Source of the DNA: Mrakia gelida
Taxonomy: Eukaryota; Basidiomycota; Tremellomycetes; Cystofilobasidiales; Mrakiaceae
DNA: 64,000 nucleotides
Assembly: GCA_024345305.1 (NCBI GenBank)
Contig: BRON01000008.1
Location: forward strand, 372,001-436,000
Direction of reading: 5' to 3'
Within the stretch, counting starts at the first letter, position 1. Each line of letters opens with the position of its first letter. Below the pieces are notes generated by a model. It was given only the letters and a program-made list of their open reading frames with translations, searched no databases and was not told where the DNA came from. A program made the translations under genes and the position numbers. Below are positions 35,510 through 52,188 of this stretch, one piece after another.

Positions 35510-37104
35510 GTTGATGGAAGGCGGAGGGGAGGGGGAGGGTGTTCGTGTTGTTTCGAAGGGGGAGTAGAGGGATAGAAGCTAGCTAGCAGGGGATGGATCG
35601 GAAGAGGGTGTGGCGAGAAGGTCGTTCGTTGAGAGCGAGCTTGTCGAAGGTGAGGAGGAGGAAGGTCGAGTGGATAGATAGACGGTGAACACACGAAGGG
35701 GAGGGGAGAATTCGGTTGAAAAGAGGTATCGAGTTTTTAGGAAGGGTGGGTGGGAGGGGGTTGAAGGTGAAGAAGAGAAGGCCAGCTTCTGAGTTTGATT
35801 GAGGAAGGGGAGGGGAGGAGGAAGGTGGGTGTTGCTGGATCAGGAAGAGACAAGTCAGGTTTCGGTCAGATCGAAGTCAATCGACGACGGATCAAGAAAA
35901 GGCGCGCCATCTTTTTCACCGATTCCAATCATTCAGCAAACAGGGCTGGTTCAGCCAGCTCGCTTCTCAATAAATACATAGCAAGCCCTTCGATTCATCA
36001 ACTAGAGAAGGCTGGGCTCGACCTCCCTTCGCTTGAGAATGACCTAGGAAAAAGGAACGAAGGAGAGGAAGAGCGTCGGCGATGCAGAGGGCTGAAAGCT
36101 TCTTTTGCTTCGAAGTCGAGCGACTCCTCGAAGGCAGGCCAAAGCCTTTGGGACAAATTTGTCGCCTTTATTCCGCAGGACCGAGCTCAGAAATCTTCTC
36201 TACACCTTCCTCCTCCTACAATCCACCCTAATAATGTTCTAAAGACCACCAAAAGAGCCACAGCAGAAAAGGAACCGACCTCGACTCTTTCGCGACGCGT
36301 CACCTCTCTCTCCCCTGCTCCCCTCATGCTTCTTCTTTCCAATGGCCTAGAGCTTCTACCCCCCTCGGTAGATCGACAGACGAGACCAAACAATCGAGAA
36401 AACAGGCAAGGAGGGATCGAGAGATAACTTTATCGACCACCTCTCCGAGATCAAGCCCCTCGTTCAACCGACTCTTGGTCTCACCCTCCCTTTGGGCCTG
36501 GAAGGGAGGACTTTTTTCGAGCGCTGCACTAGCTGTTGATCGTGAAGAATTAATGAGCCGAGTGGGATCGACGAGGTCGGTGCCTGACGGCCAAGCAAGG
36601 GGAGGTATGCAGAGGTGTCGGTCGGATAAGGGGAGGTGTCGGATCACAAAGAGAGAAGTTGAGTTTTTTCTTGCATCTGCCTCTTACTTGGTTCCACTGA
36701 GATGGCTATAGAAGGTCGAAGAGAAGAACTCTCTCTCCCAGTCCTCTAAAGATTTTCTGTCTGAGGACTCCAGGGCTTATCGATTTCTCGAGTCGTCGCG
36801 TCGAAGCCGGATCCGGACGCGTCGCCTCGACCCTTTTCACTGATCTTCTGTTAGGAGAAGGCAATCGCAGGAACCGAGAGACTCGGGCTTGGAACGCCAT
36901 TGGAGAACCCGTGTACTCGACCTTGCTCGGTAGCGAAGGATTGAGGTCGAGGTCCGGAAAGAGCCAAACGAATACGAAGTCGCACCGACAGCCTGTCGGC
37001 TCGAACCTCATTCAAAGACCACAGAGATGAAACGGAGATATAGTATACGGATTCGGGGCCGGACTTTCGTTAGAATACATAAATAAGCGGAACTTGAATC
37101 CCTG
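35510..37104. other. Long intergenic region with one unassigned ORF
   Basis: About 1.6 kb, the largest gap in the window, between the Pcl cyclin promoter and the GST 3' end. The part after ~35860 looks less GC-skewed than the neighbouring genes. One 210-codon plus-strand ORF is described separately. I see no transposase, reverse transcriptase, tRNA or terminal repeats. Confidence 0.5.
35795..36427 (+). CDS. Unassigned ORF, doubtful
   Basis: An uninterrupted ORF of 210 codons inside the long gap. Its middle part (SSLLNKYIASPSIHQLEKAG, AGQSLWDKFVAFIPQ) has a mixed composition, unlike the low-complexity shadow ORFs around it. No domain is recognised and it has no introns, which is rare here. 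It could be a young gene, a decayed element or chance. Confidence 0.2.
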   Translation: MIEEGEGRRKVGVAGSGRDKSGFGQIEVNRRRIKKRRAIFFTDSNHSANRAGSASSLLNKYIASPSIHQLEKAGLDLPSLENDLGKRNEGEEERRRCRGLKASFASKSSDSSKAGQSLWDKFVAFIPQDRAQKSSLHLPPPTIHPNNVLKTTKRATAEKEPTSTLSRRVTSLSPAPLMLLLSNGLELLPPSVDRQTRPNNRENRQGGIER

Positions 37105-38417
37105 TCAAGCGAAGAGCTGGCCTGCTTCTACATCTGAACGAGCAGACGCGTCCTTTCCAACTTCCATCGCCCCTCCTTCCTTTTGAATCTCTACTTCTGG
37201 TAAAGGGCTCGGAACCGAGCGAGAAGAGCGGCTGTTCGAAGGAGAGGGTATGGAATGAGAGGATGTAGGTCAGCTCGATGATCAAAGAGGGGAGAGAGGA
37301 CATCGTCGAAGCGAGATCAACGTTCGCGACGCGACCTGACGGAGTGGAGGACCAGTAATGACAAAGAGACTAGACTCACCTTCCTCGTAGGACTTCTGGT
37401 ACGCCGACCAAGCCGAGATCTTCTCGATGTACTTCTTGAACGGTTTGAACTCCTCAGCGTCGAGAGCAGTGAGGAGTTTCGCTCCTGATCCCTCAGGCCA
37501 AACTCCGAGCTCGTGCTTCGAGAGAGGAAGGATCCGACCTGCGAACGAGCGTCAAACAAGAACTGAAGTCAGTTGCAACGTCTTATTGAAGTAATCTTGA
37601 GGAGAGAGGGATGAGATACTGACCAATGAACGGGGCAAGCAAGATATCTCCAACTCCAAACTCCTTCGAGTCCGCGAGCTCTCCGATGTAAGGCTGAAGA
37701 GCTTTGATGCCGTCGAGAAGGGCCTGAAGACTTCCGTCGGTGGTCCGAGAGTAGGTAGTCCAGGGGGTTTGGACGAGAGCCTCGAACTGAACGGCGAGGA
37801 GTCGAGCTTTGGCGGAGAGGACGGGGTCCTGGTCTGTTGTTGGCGGGCGAGAGATGATGGTCAGTGAGGGCTTGCAAGAGCGAGAAAGAGGAGATTAACT
37901 GACAGTCGATGGAAGGATAGAGTCGAGCGATGAAGTCGACAATCACAGCGGACTGAGGAAGAAGGAGATGGAGAGGAAAGGTCAGCGACGACGCGAGCTC
38001 GACGCACGAGACGCGAAGAGAAGAAGCTCACCTCGTTGAGTCGGAAGACGTCGTCAGGGAGGTTACTTCCATCCGATCCCTTGGGAGCTCCGTAGGTGAT
38101 GGCAGGGACCTGTGTAAGGTGCGAAGATCAGCTTGAGTCGTAGAAAACGAGATGAAGAAGACGCGCTCACCTTCGAAGCAGGGTTGACTTTCTCGAACCA
38201 GCTAGGCTTCGCCTGAAGATCAATCTCGACGGTCTCAAAGTCGGCTCCGGCGGCGATGAGTGCGATCCTGACTCGCTGAGCCCACCAGGACTGTCGAGAC
38301 GAAAGCAGGAAGAGAGCGAGGTCAGCGGCGAGGGAAAAACGAGAGCGGGAGGAAGAGTTCGAGTTCGAGACTCACGCCCTGAGTGTTGTAGAGAGTGATG
38401 TTCTGGGAAGCGGTCAT
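37105..38417 (-). CDS. Glutathione S-transferase
   Basis: Seven exons (38417-38376, 38290-38171, 38109-38032, 37952-37904, 37833-37624, 37538-37380, 37196-37105) give 249 residues. The N-terminal thioredoxin-like domain has ITLYNTQGSWWAQRVRIALI, then NPASKVPAITYG (cis-Pro loop) and LNESAVIVDFIARLYP (glutathione-binding ES pair). An all-helical C-terminal domain follows. The position of the omega-class catalytic Cys is occupied by Gly-Ser-Trp, so the active residue may be Ser, as in other classes. GSTs conjugate glutathione to electrophiles or act as thiol transferases. The subclass cannot be fixed; it may be omega- or fungal-specific. All junctions keep phase. Confidence 0.88.
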
Positions 38418-38925
38418 TCTTGTTGAGTGGAGGGGTTGAAGGTTGAGGTAGGAGAGAGATGGTGATGGTTGTTGGCTGAGGACAGAGATGTCTGAGGGCT
38501 GAACTAAAAGGCGAAAGAAGGGATGGCGAGCTCAACGTCGATATCGTGCTGACACCTTCGCGGCCTCGTCCGCATCTCAGCTCGTCCGCCCAAGCTCAGA
38601 TGGTGAATAAGCTGACTTATGAGGACATGTCAAACATCGAGAGCAAAGGTTCCGACTTTGAGCGAGGGCAGTTTTGGCGCTCCTCTGGCTCTCTCTTCTC
38701 TCGTCTCGAGCGTTGCGCGGAACCTCAGCCCTCCGCGACTCTTCCTCAGCTCGTACCATCCATCCCAACCCCAAGCCTGAACTCTCTCGCTCTCTCCTCG
38801 ACTTCCAGGATTGACGGGGTCCGTGTGAAGGTCATACTGAATTCAAAATCATAGCATGGCTGCTCCAACTCCCGTCGTCGTTCCACCTCCTTCGCGAGAC
38901 AAATCCACCTGGTCGGGCGAACTGT
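38418..38925. other. Intergenic region between GST and RPS23 genes
   Basis: About 510 bp holding the GST promoter and the RPS23 3' end. Only short ORFs are present, and I see no gene. Confidence 0.5.
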
Positions 38926-40433
38926 TTACGAACGGGGCTTCTCCTGGTGGTGAGGAAGATCGAATGGAACAAAAGGAGCGAGGGTTAGCTACGTTCGAAT
39001 CGAAAGGGAAAGGACGAGAGGTTCGAGACGAAGGTGAAGGAAGGGGAGAGCTGAACGAACCTTCTTCTCCTTCCACAAGGCCATGAGTCCAACACCCGAG
39101 ACCTTGACGACCTTGAATCGGACCTGAGAGAGAGGAGAGGCAGGAGGAGAGAAGGGGTTAGCGAAGAGCTTGAGAGGACGAGAGGCGGTCGTTCGACGAG
39201 GGAGAAGGAGGGCGAGACTCACTCCGGGGATATCTCCCTTAGCTGTTGAGGTTGAAGAGCGCGAGATGGGTCGAAGGCGAGAGATGAGTCGGGAGGATGA
39301 GGGTGAAGTGTACGAGAGAAGGCGAGGGAAAGTAGGAGGTACGGGAAGGAGGAAGAAGGAGGCAAAGGTCAGCTCCTCGTTCAGCTCGAGCAACCTTCCT
39401 TTCGAAGCAAAGGGAGACCCAACGAACCCTTTCCTCGTCGTCCGAAACCAGAGATGAGGACCTCGTCGTTCTCATCGAGGTAGTTCTGTATACGTGAAGG
39501 GTAGGAGAGTAAGTCAGCTCTCTCTCTCGTCTCTTCTCGTTCGTCGTTCCATCCTTCACTCTCGTTCGTCCCACCCCTCCCTGCTCTCCGCTCCTTCGCC
39601 GTCCCCACCTCCCCTTCCCCCAACCCAACCACACCGAGCAACAGACAGAGAGGAGTACTCACGAGGCAACCATCGTTGGGAACGAAGGCGGTGACCTTCT
39701 TTCCGTTCTTGATGAGCTGAACCCTGACACACTTCCTGATGGCGGAGTTGGGCTGCTTGGACTCAATACCGATCTTCTCAAGAACGATACCCTTGGCGTG
39801 GGAAGATCCTCCGGTAGGAGAGGTCTTGTAGATGTTACCAAGAGCTCTCTTCTTGTAGGACTTGTCGGCCTGTGGGGATCAAAAGGGGAAGGAGGACGAG
39901 AGATGAGGTTGCGTTTTTGGCGAAGAGGGGAGGGGAACGGATGGAAGGGTTGAGAACGCACCCATCGGGCGTCCTTTCGGTCGGTTCGAAGCTTCCTGGC
40001 GGCGCAGAGTCCTCGAGGCTTGTTGGCTGGGTGAGAGGGAAGTGGGAGGTTGAGTTCGAGGGAGGGTGGGAGGAGGAGGAAGGGCGAAGGTCAAGGAAGG
40101 GAGGGAGGAGCGAGGAGGCAGCGAGAGTTCCGTGATGAGGTTGACGAGGGAGCAGAGGTCCGAGAGAGAGTAGAGTTTCGTGAGGGTGTCCGTGGAAAGG
40201 GTAGGTATAGGTCCGTGGAGAGAGGAGGAGGATAGGTCGAGGAGGGGTAGGAGGAGCATGGGGAGAAGAAGAAGAGGCGAGAGGTGTCAGTCGTCTCCTT
40301 CCTATGACTTCCTTCTTTTCTTCCTCCAGCGAGCAGTTTTACTCACATCCCTGTGGAACAAAAGGGGAGTGGTAGATGTCAGCTTGGTGCTTCGAATGGT
40401 GAAACCGACATAACGAGAGAGTGCACGAACCAT
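38926..40433 (-). CDS. RPS23: 40S ribosomal protein uS12 (RPS23)
   Basis: Eight exons (40433-40431, 40350-40347, 40026-39962, 39869-39663, 39485-39428, 39242-39223, 39123-39061, 38943-38926) give 145 residues, the same length as yeast Rps23. Diagnostic segments are [66 protein letters not shown] and [13 protein letters not shown]. The protein ends EKPRS. uS12 lies at the decoding centre of the small subunit. The conserved MGSNKPRGL start is recovered only if exon 1 is the bare ATG and exon 2 is the 4-nt GGAT, which are flanked by good GTTCGT and GTGAGT donors and CAG acceptors. Intron 2 is long (~320 nt), as often seen in ribosomal protein genes. Confidence 0.95.
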
Positions 40434-40840
40434 CTTGAGCTGTTGACGGAGAGTAGGAAGGAAGAGCAGAAGGATTTTCTCTGTCCGCCCTTTCGCACTT
40501 TCGAGCTGGCTCCTCCCCCCTCCCCCTCCCCCCTCCCCTCCCCTCCCGCAGCGTCAAGCTCGCCCTCTGCCTCCTTGTGTTCTTCTTCTTCCTTCTTTGA
40601 TCTACCCTCGCGCGAAAGCTGAAGCCAGCTAGAGAAACGAAGTCGCAAATTTGTTTGCGCGGGAGGAGGGTTTCTTGCACGCCCTCCGCGCCTCGTCCTT
40701 CCAGCTCTCCTCTCCCTCGACTTCTCTTTGGACGCGAACTCTCAGGTCATCAGATCGTGAACAAATTTCCCACACTGCCAAACGGTACGCAGACCCATCC
40801 TCCGTCGAATTTACCGCACCCAACGCGTGCTCTTGAGTCT
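40434..40840. other. RPS23 promoter region
   Basis: About 400 bp between the RPS23 start and the USE1 stop, both on the minus strand. It includes C-rich runs at 40505-40550, a composition common in promoters here. I see no gene. Confidence 0.5.
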
Positions 40841-42234
40841 CTAGGTCATCCTGATGATGAGGTACATCCAGAACCACGCGAGGGTCACGACCGCACACGC
40901 TCCCAGTACCAGCCAGGTGTTGGACCTTCCAGACGTCGAGACAGCTCCTAGTCGACCTGCTGATCCGGTCAGACGAGACATGTTGGCTGCAAAGCGAAGA
41001 AAGAACGAGAACGAGACAAGACACGCGTGTGAGTCTCGAGTTCGCGTCGACGAACGAGAAGGAAAAGAAGAACGTAGGACGTACATTCCAAAAGCGACGC
41101 TCCCTGCTCGAGAAGAGGTTTCTCTGCTTCCAGCGAGTTGGAGAAATGCAAAGCGTTCTTGCGGAGTTGAGTGGACATCTGTGAAACGCGACGAACGAAA
41201 CAGAGGTCAGCCTTCAACTCTCCTCCGTCCTCTGCTCTCGTCTCAGCCCGAGCTTGGGAGATCTGGTCACCTGAGCCAACTGCTCCGTCAACTCATCATG
41301 CAGTCTACTCGTCGACCCCATCAACCCAGCCTTCTCGTTCTCGCTCTTCTCCTTCTGGAGCTGCATCACCTCCTCTCTCGGTCGCGGCGGACCCAAGAGC
41401 TGTTGACTCTTCTCGTTCTCCGTCGAAGGCAATTTAGGAGATGGGTGGGAGGTGGAGGATTGTTGGAGAGCTGAAGCGAAGACGTGGGTCGAAGGATCGT
41501 CGGCGAGGAGAGGGTCGGGGGATGGACTGCTGGTGGATTCGCCGAGGATGAGATCTGGGAGGGGAGGTTCGTTCGACGAGGAGGAGGGATGCGAGGAGAT
41601 GATGGATTCGAGAGGGTTGGAGAGTTTGGAGGCTGGGGAGGGAGTGGGAAGTTTGGTTGATGCTGGTGGAGGAGGGAAGGAGTAGATAGGAGTGGGAGGA
41701 AGAGAGGGAGGTGACTGGCGAAAGGGAAGGAGGAGGAGGTGAGCTCGAACGAAGTGACGTGGAAGTCGAGAAACAGCGACAAAAGGAGCAAACGAACTGG
41801 CTGAGCGAGGATGATAGACATGGTAAGCCTGTTGAGGGTAGTTTCGAACTTGGAGAATGCATCGCTGGTGCTGGAAGAAGGACAGAGAACAGGTCAGCAT
41901 CACCGAGCTCGACTCCCTCCCTTCCTCCATCTTCAGCTCTACTCGCTCTCCCACTCACCCAGGCGCGTCTCCTTCCTCAGCAATCACACTATCCAGCAGC
42001 TGCCTAGCGTACTTGGCGTCCTGTGAGTGGGAAAATACATAGCTGTGAGCTTCGGGCTCGTCGAAAGGCAAAGGGAAGGGAGCCTCGACTGACCTCGCTG
42101 AGCTTCCTGACCTCCCACCATGTCTTGCCCTCTACGCCAGCTTGGACATTCTTGTCGAGACGAGAGAGGATTCTTCCGAGGTTGACCTTGTTGTGAGAAG
42201 AGCGCTCGTCGTTGGATTGGAGAGAATAGCTCAT
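40841..42234 (-). CDS. USE1: ER SNARE Use1
   Basis: Six exons (42234-42094, 42020-41959, 41870-41798, 41714-41271, 41178-41085, 40986-40841) encode 319 residues. An N-terminal helical region (NKVNLGRILSRLDKNVQAG) is followed by a Pro/Ser-rich linker and a SNARE-type heptad region (LHDELTEQLAQMSTQLRKNA). A single C-terminal membrane anchor (WLVLGACAVVTLAWFWMYLI) leaves only a few lumenal residues. This is the layout of Use1, the Q-SNARE acting with Ufe1, Sec20 and Sec22 in Golgi-to-ER retrograde fusion. The linker is longer than in yeast. Other tail-anchored SNAREs are possible, but the N-terminal segment fits Use1 best. Confidence 0.82.
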
Positions 42235-42736
42235 CGTCGTTGGCAAGAAGGGAGGAGGGCCAGGCGGCGAAGCTGAAGTGCGAGGTGACGCTCTCCCCTT
42301 CTCCTCGCCTTCGACCGCGACGAGCTACCAGAGAAAGACCTCCAGCTTGGACCCTTTTACTCGGAGCCCACGCCTCTCTACTACCAGACGATATCTACAA
42401 GATCTCCCAGTCTTCGACCTGCCCAGCTTCATCGACCGGCAAGCTCTCCAGCTCGAGCTCGAGCTCACCTCCTTGCTCCTCCCCTCCCTCCCTCTCCTCT
42501 TCGCTCTTCACTACAGCTCACAGCCTCCCCATATCAACCTCTCTACACTCTCATCTCCTCGGCGCTCGTCTCTAACATCCAATCTCATCTTCGGCACTCT
42601 CTTCCGTCCCTCTCCTCTCCTCCCTACAACCTCCGTTGCTCGACCCCCTCCTCCTTTTGGATCCCAACCACATCCTTCTCCCTCTGATGATACCTCGCCC
42701 TCCTCTCGCCTAATCCCATCCTCCTTCCCTCCTCGA
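42235..42736. other. Divergent promoter region
   Basis: About 500 bp between the USE1 start (-) and the secreted-protein start (+). The plus-strand reading frame stays open upstream to an ATG at 42278. That extension is low complexity and would bury the signal peptide, so it is taken as leader. Confidence 0.5.
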
Positions 42737-43725
42737 ATGTTCTCCCCAATCACACTCTTTAACACAACCACGCTCGTTTACCTCTCCCTCCTCCTTCTCC
42801 TCTCGCCCTCCCTCGCTGTCGCCCGAGCTCACCACCCCGCCAATCATCACCTCTCCCCTCGACTCTCCTCCCCTTTCTCGTCCTCCTCAATCCCAAGGCT
42901 AGTCAAGAGGCTCTCTACCTCGTCATTAGGACTCGACTTCGACATCCCTGATTGCGAAGGCTGTCAGGAAGCAGCGGATCTCGCGTCGAGTTGTGTCGAG
43001 CCGACAGGGGGTGAGTTTGAGCTCTTCCTCCTTCCTTTCTCCTTCTCACAAGCCCAATTTCCTTTCCACCGTTCCTCTCGCTGACTCGTCGCCCCTCCTT
43101 GTCTTGGATTCACCCCGAACAGCTTCGTCTTCCTCGTCCCTCACCACCTGCTTCTGCTCCCTCGCCCTCTTCACCTCCCTCCAAACGTGCTTGAGCTGCC
43201 AGGCGAGCCTGGACCCTTCCATTCTGGACGTCGCGCAGAAGGAGACCGATAGTGAGTAGACTCTCTCGTGGTTGTTGTCCTTCTTGTGTGAGGGACGTGG
43301 AGGAAAGAAGGCTGACCTCTCGGTTTGACGCGTCTCAAAACACAGAACTCGGCTCAACGTGCGACGCGGTTGGGATCTTCTTACCTCATATCGTCCTTAC
43401 CCTATCACCCATCAACACAACTACGAACTCCTCAAGCAGCTCAAGCTCAACCCCAACTCGCTGCTCTTCCTCTTCCACCACCTCCTCAAGTCCAACCTCC
43501 TCCTCGAGCCCAACCCACCCCTCCTCTTCCTCCTCGCCGTCCTCCCTCCTCCCCGACGCGACTTCCTTCTCAACCGCGTCCGCAACTCCCTCAGCCCTCG
43601 TCGAAGGAGCCGTCTCAAGCGCATCTCGTCGGATCAGGACAGCTTTCTTCGCGTCGTCGTCGAGGTCGCAGTTTGGGTTTGGGTTTGGAGCGGTCGCGTT
43701 GGGGTTGATGATATTGCTGCTTTAG
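42737..43725 (+). CDS. Secreted, probably GPI-anchored Cys/Ser-rich protein
   Basis: Three exons (42737-43010, 43123-43251, 43346-43725) encode 260 residues. A signal peptide is evident (LVYLSLLLLLSPSLAVARA), followed by a Kex2-type KR at ~56. A compact region of about eight Cys follows (PDCEGCQEAADLASSC, TTCFCSLALFTSLQTCLSC, STCDAV). A long Ser/Thr/Pro-rich stretch, likely O-mannosylated, leads to a C-terminal hydrophobic segment (FGFGFGAVALGLMILLL) with small residues upstream, typical of a GPI signal. It is probably a cell-wall or surface protein. The Cys pattern is not a CFEM or hydrophobin that I recognise. The PMT enzyme encoded at 29-33 kb modifies this class of protein, but no specific link is implied. 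Confidence 0.75.
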
Positions 43726-44433
43726 AAGGGATGGTCGGGATCTAGTATACTTCATATCTTGTAATACCTAGGATGGACTTATATACGTACGCTTCTGCTG
43801 TGGACGAGGAAGACGGGAGGGAGGGAGAGCAACGACGAGATTAAACTGATCGCGAAAGACGCACGCTCGAAGTGCGTCCTTTTGCTGAGGCTTATCAGGA
43901 CTTTTCCTCAATGGGATACAAGGGAGAATCAGTGAGAGACGAGCTGCAGGTCGGGAGGCAGATGAAAGGAAGAGAGAGGCAAGGGGACGAGGTCGAGTTG
44001 AGTGACTGATCGCCAGAAGATTCAGAGCCGACGCGCGAATCGCAGTCGCGTCCCGTTTCTCTTCGTCAAAGAAGATTTTCTCCCGTCACCTCCGTTGAGA
44101 GAACCTTCCTTGTAGTCGAAACCTTAAATCGAGAGCGAGAAAAAATCTGAAGGCAGCCGGTTTCACGCTTCGCTCTCCGCTTGGGGGAAGAGAGAGCTTG
44201 GGAGGAGGATGAGTTGACCTCCAACGTCTTCTAGACTCCTTCTTCCTGCCATCCCAACCCGAGGAAGCCAGCTCGACTCCCTTCCCTCTCACTCGACCTA
44301 CCTCTCGCCCTTCCCCACTCCACACATCTATACGAGGAGCAGCCGTCCCTTTGAGATCGAGTCAGCTCCCGACCTTCTCTCTCCCATCTCCCTTCCTTCC
44401 CCCTCTCCCTCTCCATCGCCTCTCCTTCCTTCG
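43726..44433. other. Yak1 upstream region
   Basis: About 710 bp between the secreted-protein stop and the Yak1 start. The last 150 bp are strongly pyrimidine-rich (C/T) on the plus strand. I see no gene. Confidence 0.5.
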
Positions 44434-49969
<5,536 letters not shown>

Positions 49970-50478
49970 TTGGGACTCTCTTTTCTGGTTTGAGGGGTTG
50001 AGGAGTTCGTTCGTTTCGTCCGAGTCGCGTTCGGTAGTTCTTTCTTCCTTTCGTCTCGTCGTCGTTCTCGTTTCGCTATAGATTTGATATCTTAACCTTA
50101 CGTCTCTCTTCTTATCTTCGTTTACTGTACGCGCGTTCGGGTCGGGGTATGATCTTCGTTAACGACGAGTTTGTCTCTTTTTGTTTCTTCATCTCGATCC
50201 CTTGTTTTTTGTTTCGTTTCGTTCTCGTAACGTCTCTACACACTTCCTACTTCATACTTCATCCATACCTCTTCACACGCTTCTGATTTACATAACTGCA
50301 TTACGACTGAATCGAGTGAGAAGAGAGCGAGAGGGAAGACGTGAGGGCGAGGGAAGACGCGTCGAGTCGTCAAATCGTTTAGGAGGGCGAGAAGGGGAGA
50401 AGTCTAAGGGGTACGAACAAAAAAGAGAAAGCGAGTCTATGTCTAAGCGACGTCTATCGTCGTGATCCCACCAATATC
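49970..50478. other. Convergent intergenic region
   Basis: About 510 bp between the Yak1 and Apd1-like stop codons. It is T-rich downstream of Yak1, consistent with two 3' UTRs. I see no gene. Confidence 0.5.
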
Positions 50479-52188
50479 CTACCAATCCAACAAACTCTTC
50501 CTCTCACCCTTGTCAGCCCTCCTCAAATTCCCCCCTCCCCTCAAGTGCTGAGGCAAGATCTCCCCCTCCAAGATCGTCGTCTTAACTATATCCTTGCAGT
50601 CGCGAGGTCGGACACGGCCGTAGTAGAGGATTGAGCCGGAGGGGAAACAGATCTGAGGCAAAAACAGCGTCGAACGCGTCAGTTTCGACAAGACTTTCGT
50701 CCCCTTCGTGGGTGGAAAGGAAGTCAGGAGGAGAGATTGAGAACTCACAGTCATCACTCCTGCGTACCGATGACCTCCTAAGTGACTGACAGAGAAGATC
50801 CCAACCTCCTTCGAGCCTTCGTCAGTCGACGAGGATCCGGCGACGCGACGGAGGAGAGAGCGAAGTTCCTCTTCCGAGGAGGGGGCTGAGATATCCTCGG
50901 AGTCACTGAATGAATGCAACGAAGATCCAGTGGTGTCGACGGTATGGCTGTGAAGAGCCAGAGCGGAAGAAAGCGAGGCGAGCAAGAGAGGAGCGGCGAT
51001 TCCACATTTTTTGTCGCGGGTCTTGTGGGAGCCTGCATCCAGAAACGAGGGAGTAGAAGAGCGTGAGGAGCAATTGGCGAAGTGAGGAGGTGAAAGAGAT
51101 GCTGAGACGAACAAAGAAGGACGACGGCTCGATACGGAAGCACGAAACTCTGGAGGCGCTCGCTTGGAGGGATCAAGGTCGAGGAAGATGGAAGACCGAG
51201 AGGACCGACGGCTGGATCGAGCGTCTGGTTGTAGAGAGAGGTGGCGCCTTGTTGGGAGATGGGGATGGAGGGGATGAATTTGAAGTCGGGGAAGAGTACT
51301 GGAGGAGGGAATCAAGAAGTTGCGTCAACGCGTCGACTCGACATCGAGGAATCCTTGGAACTCTCAGGCGACCTCTAAAATCGCTCAACTCTTCTCATAA
51401 AGAGGTGACGTTTCGCGCTTCCTCGTATATGTAACTTGAGCGACATCACAGCTGAAAAGAGAGCAAGACTTACGCGCGCTGGTCGTTCCATCCTCATCGT
51501 CGACCTCGACACTGCTCGCGAGCACCGACAGGAGACTCCGGGGATGGTTGTTAATGATGCGTCGAGGGAGGAACAGGTGGGAGGGAGCGTCTTGCTCTGA
51601 CGAACGTAGGAAAGGTGGTAGGCGAGGGAAGAACGATCGCTCGCGATGTCTCTTTGCCAGTCGGTTTTCGAGGTCGAGACTACTAAGAGTCGATTTATGG
51701 GACCTGGTGGAATCGAAGAAGAAGAAGGCGAGATCAGCGCTGGCAAGTATCTGCGAGGCAGAGAAGCAGCCGACGGGACGAAAAGACCCTCGGTCGAGTC
51801 CAAGTCGAGTCTGCCGAAGGTGAGCTCGCACCTTCCTTCCCCTCCTCTTCCCTCTGTTCTTGCTCTCTCAGTTCCACTTCTTGGTCCTCGTGTTCCTAGG
51901 GACAGAGAGCTCAAGACAGGCACTGAGACGAGAGGACAAGGACTCACGAACGCTCCCCAACATCTGCGAACGAACGTCGACCGAAAACTTGTACTCGTTC
52001 TCCTCCTCCCCCCGTCCCTCCTCTCCTTCTGCCTCCCCTTCCCCATTCTCGCAAGCGTCACAATCACCACAAGCCATCGGAACATTTTTCTCCAAATCTG
52101 CGAGCAGGTCCGACCTTGGCAGAGGAAGGCCAGAGGAGAAAGAGGGCTCTTCGGAGGGAGTGAAGAGTGAGGCGAGGCGACCGAACAT
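50479..52188 (-). CDS. Apd1-like [2Fe-2S] protein (sucrase/ferredoxin-like)
   Basis: Exons 52188-51948, 51703-51635, 51596-51474, 51298-51113, 51032-50749 and 50652-50479 give 358 residues. The N-terminal thioredoxin-like part has ACGDCDAC and MLGSVRPINRLLVVSTSKTDW. The second half has LLFPDFKFIPSI, then the cluster-binding signature: CSHKTRDKKCG and SHLGGHRYAG, with Cys and His pairs spaced as in yeast Apd1. Apd1 carries a Cys2His2-coordinated [2Fe-2S] cluster and affects actin patches and redox-drug sensitivity. The frame between the second and third exons is uncertain: only a 38-nt intron (51634-51597) restores the conserved frame. The last exon ends GERKSLLDW. Confidence 0.78.

Noticed and set aside
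42278..42736. Upstream in-frame extension of the secreted GPI-like protein
   Set aside because: It is low-complexity Ser/Pro/Leu sequence and would place the signal peptide internally; the ATG at 42737 gives a standard secretory start.
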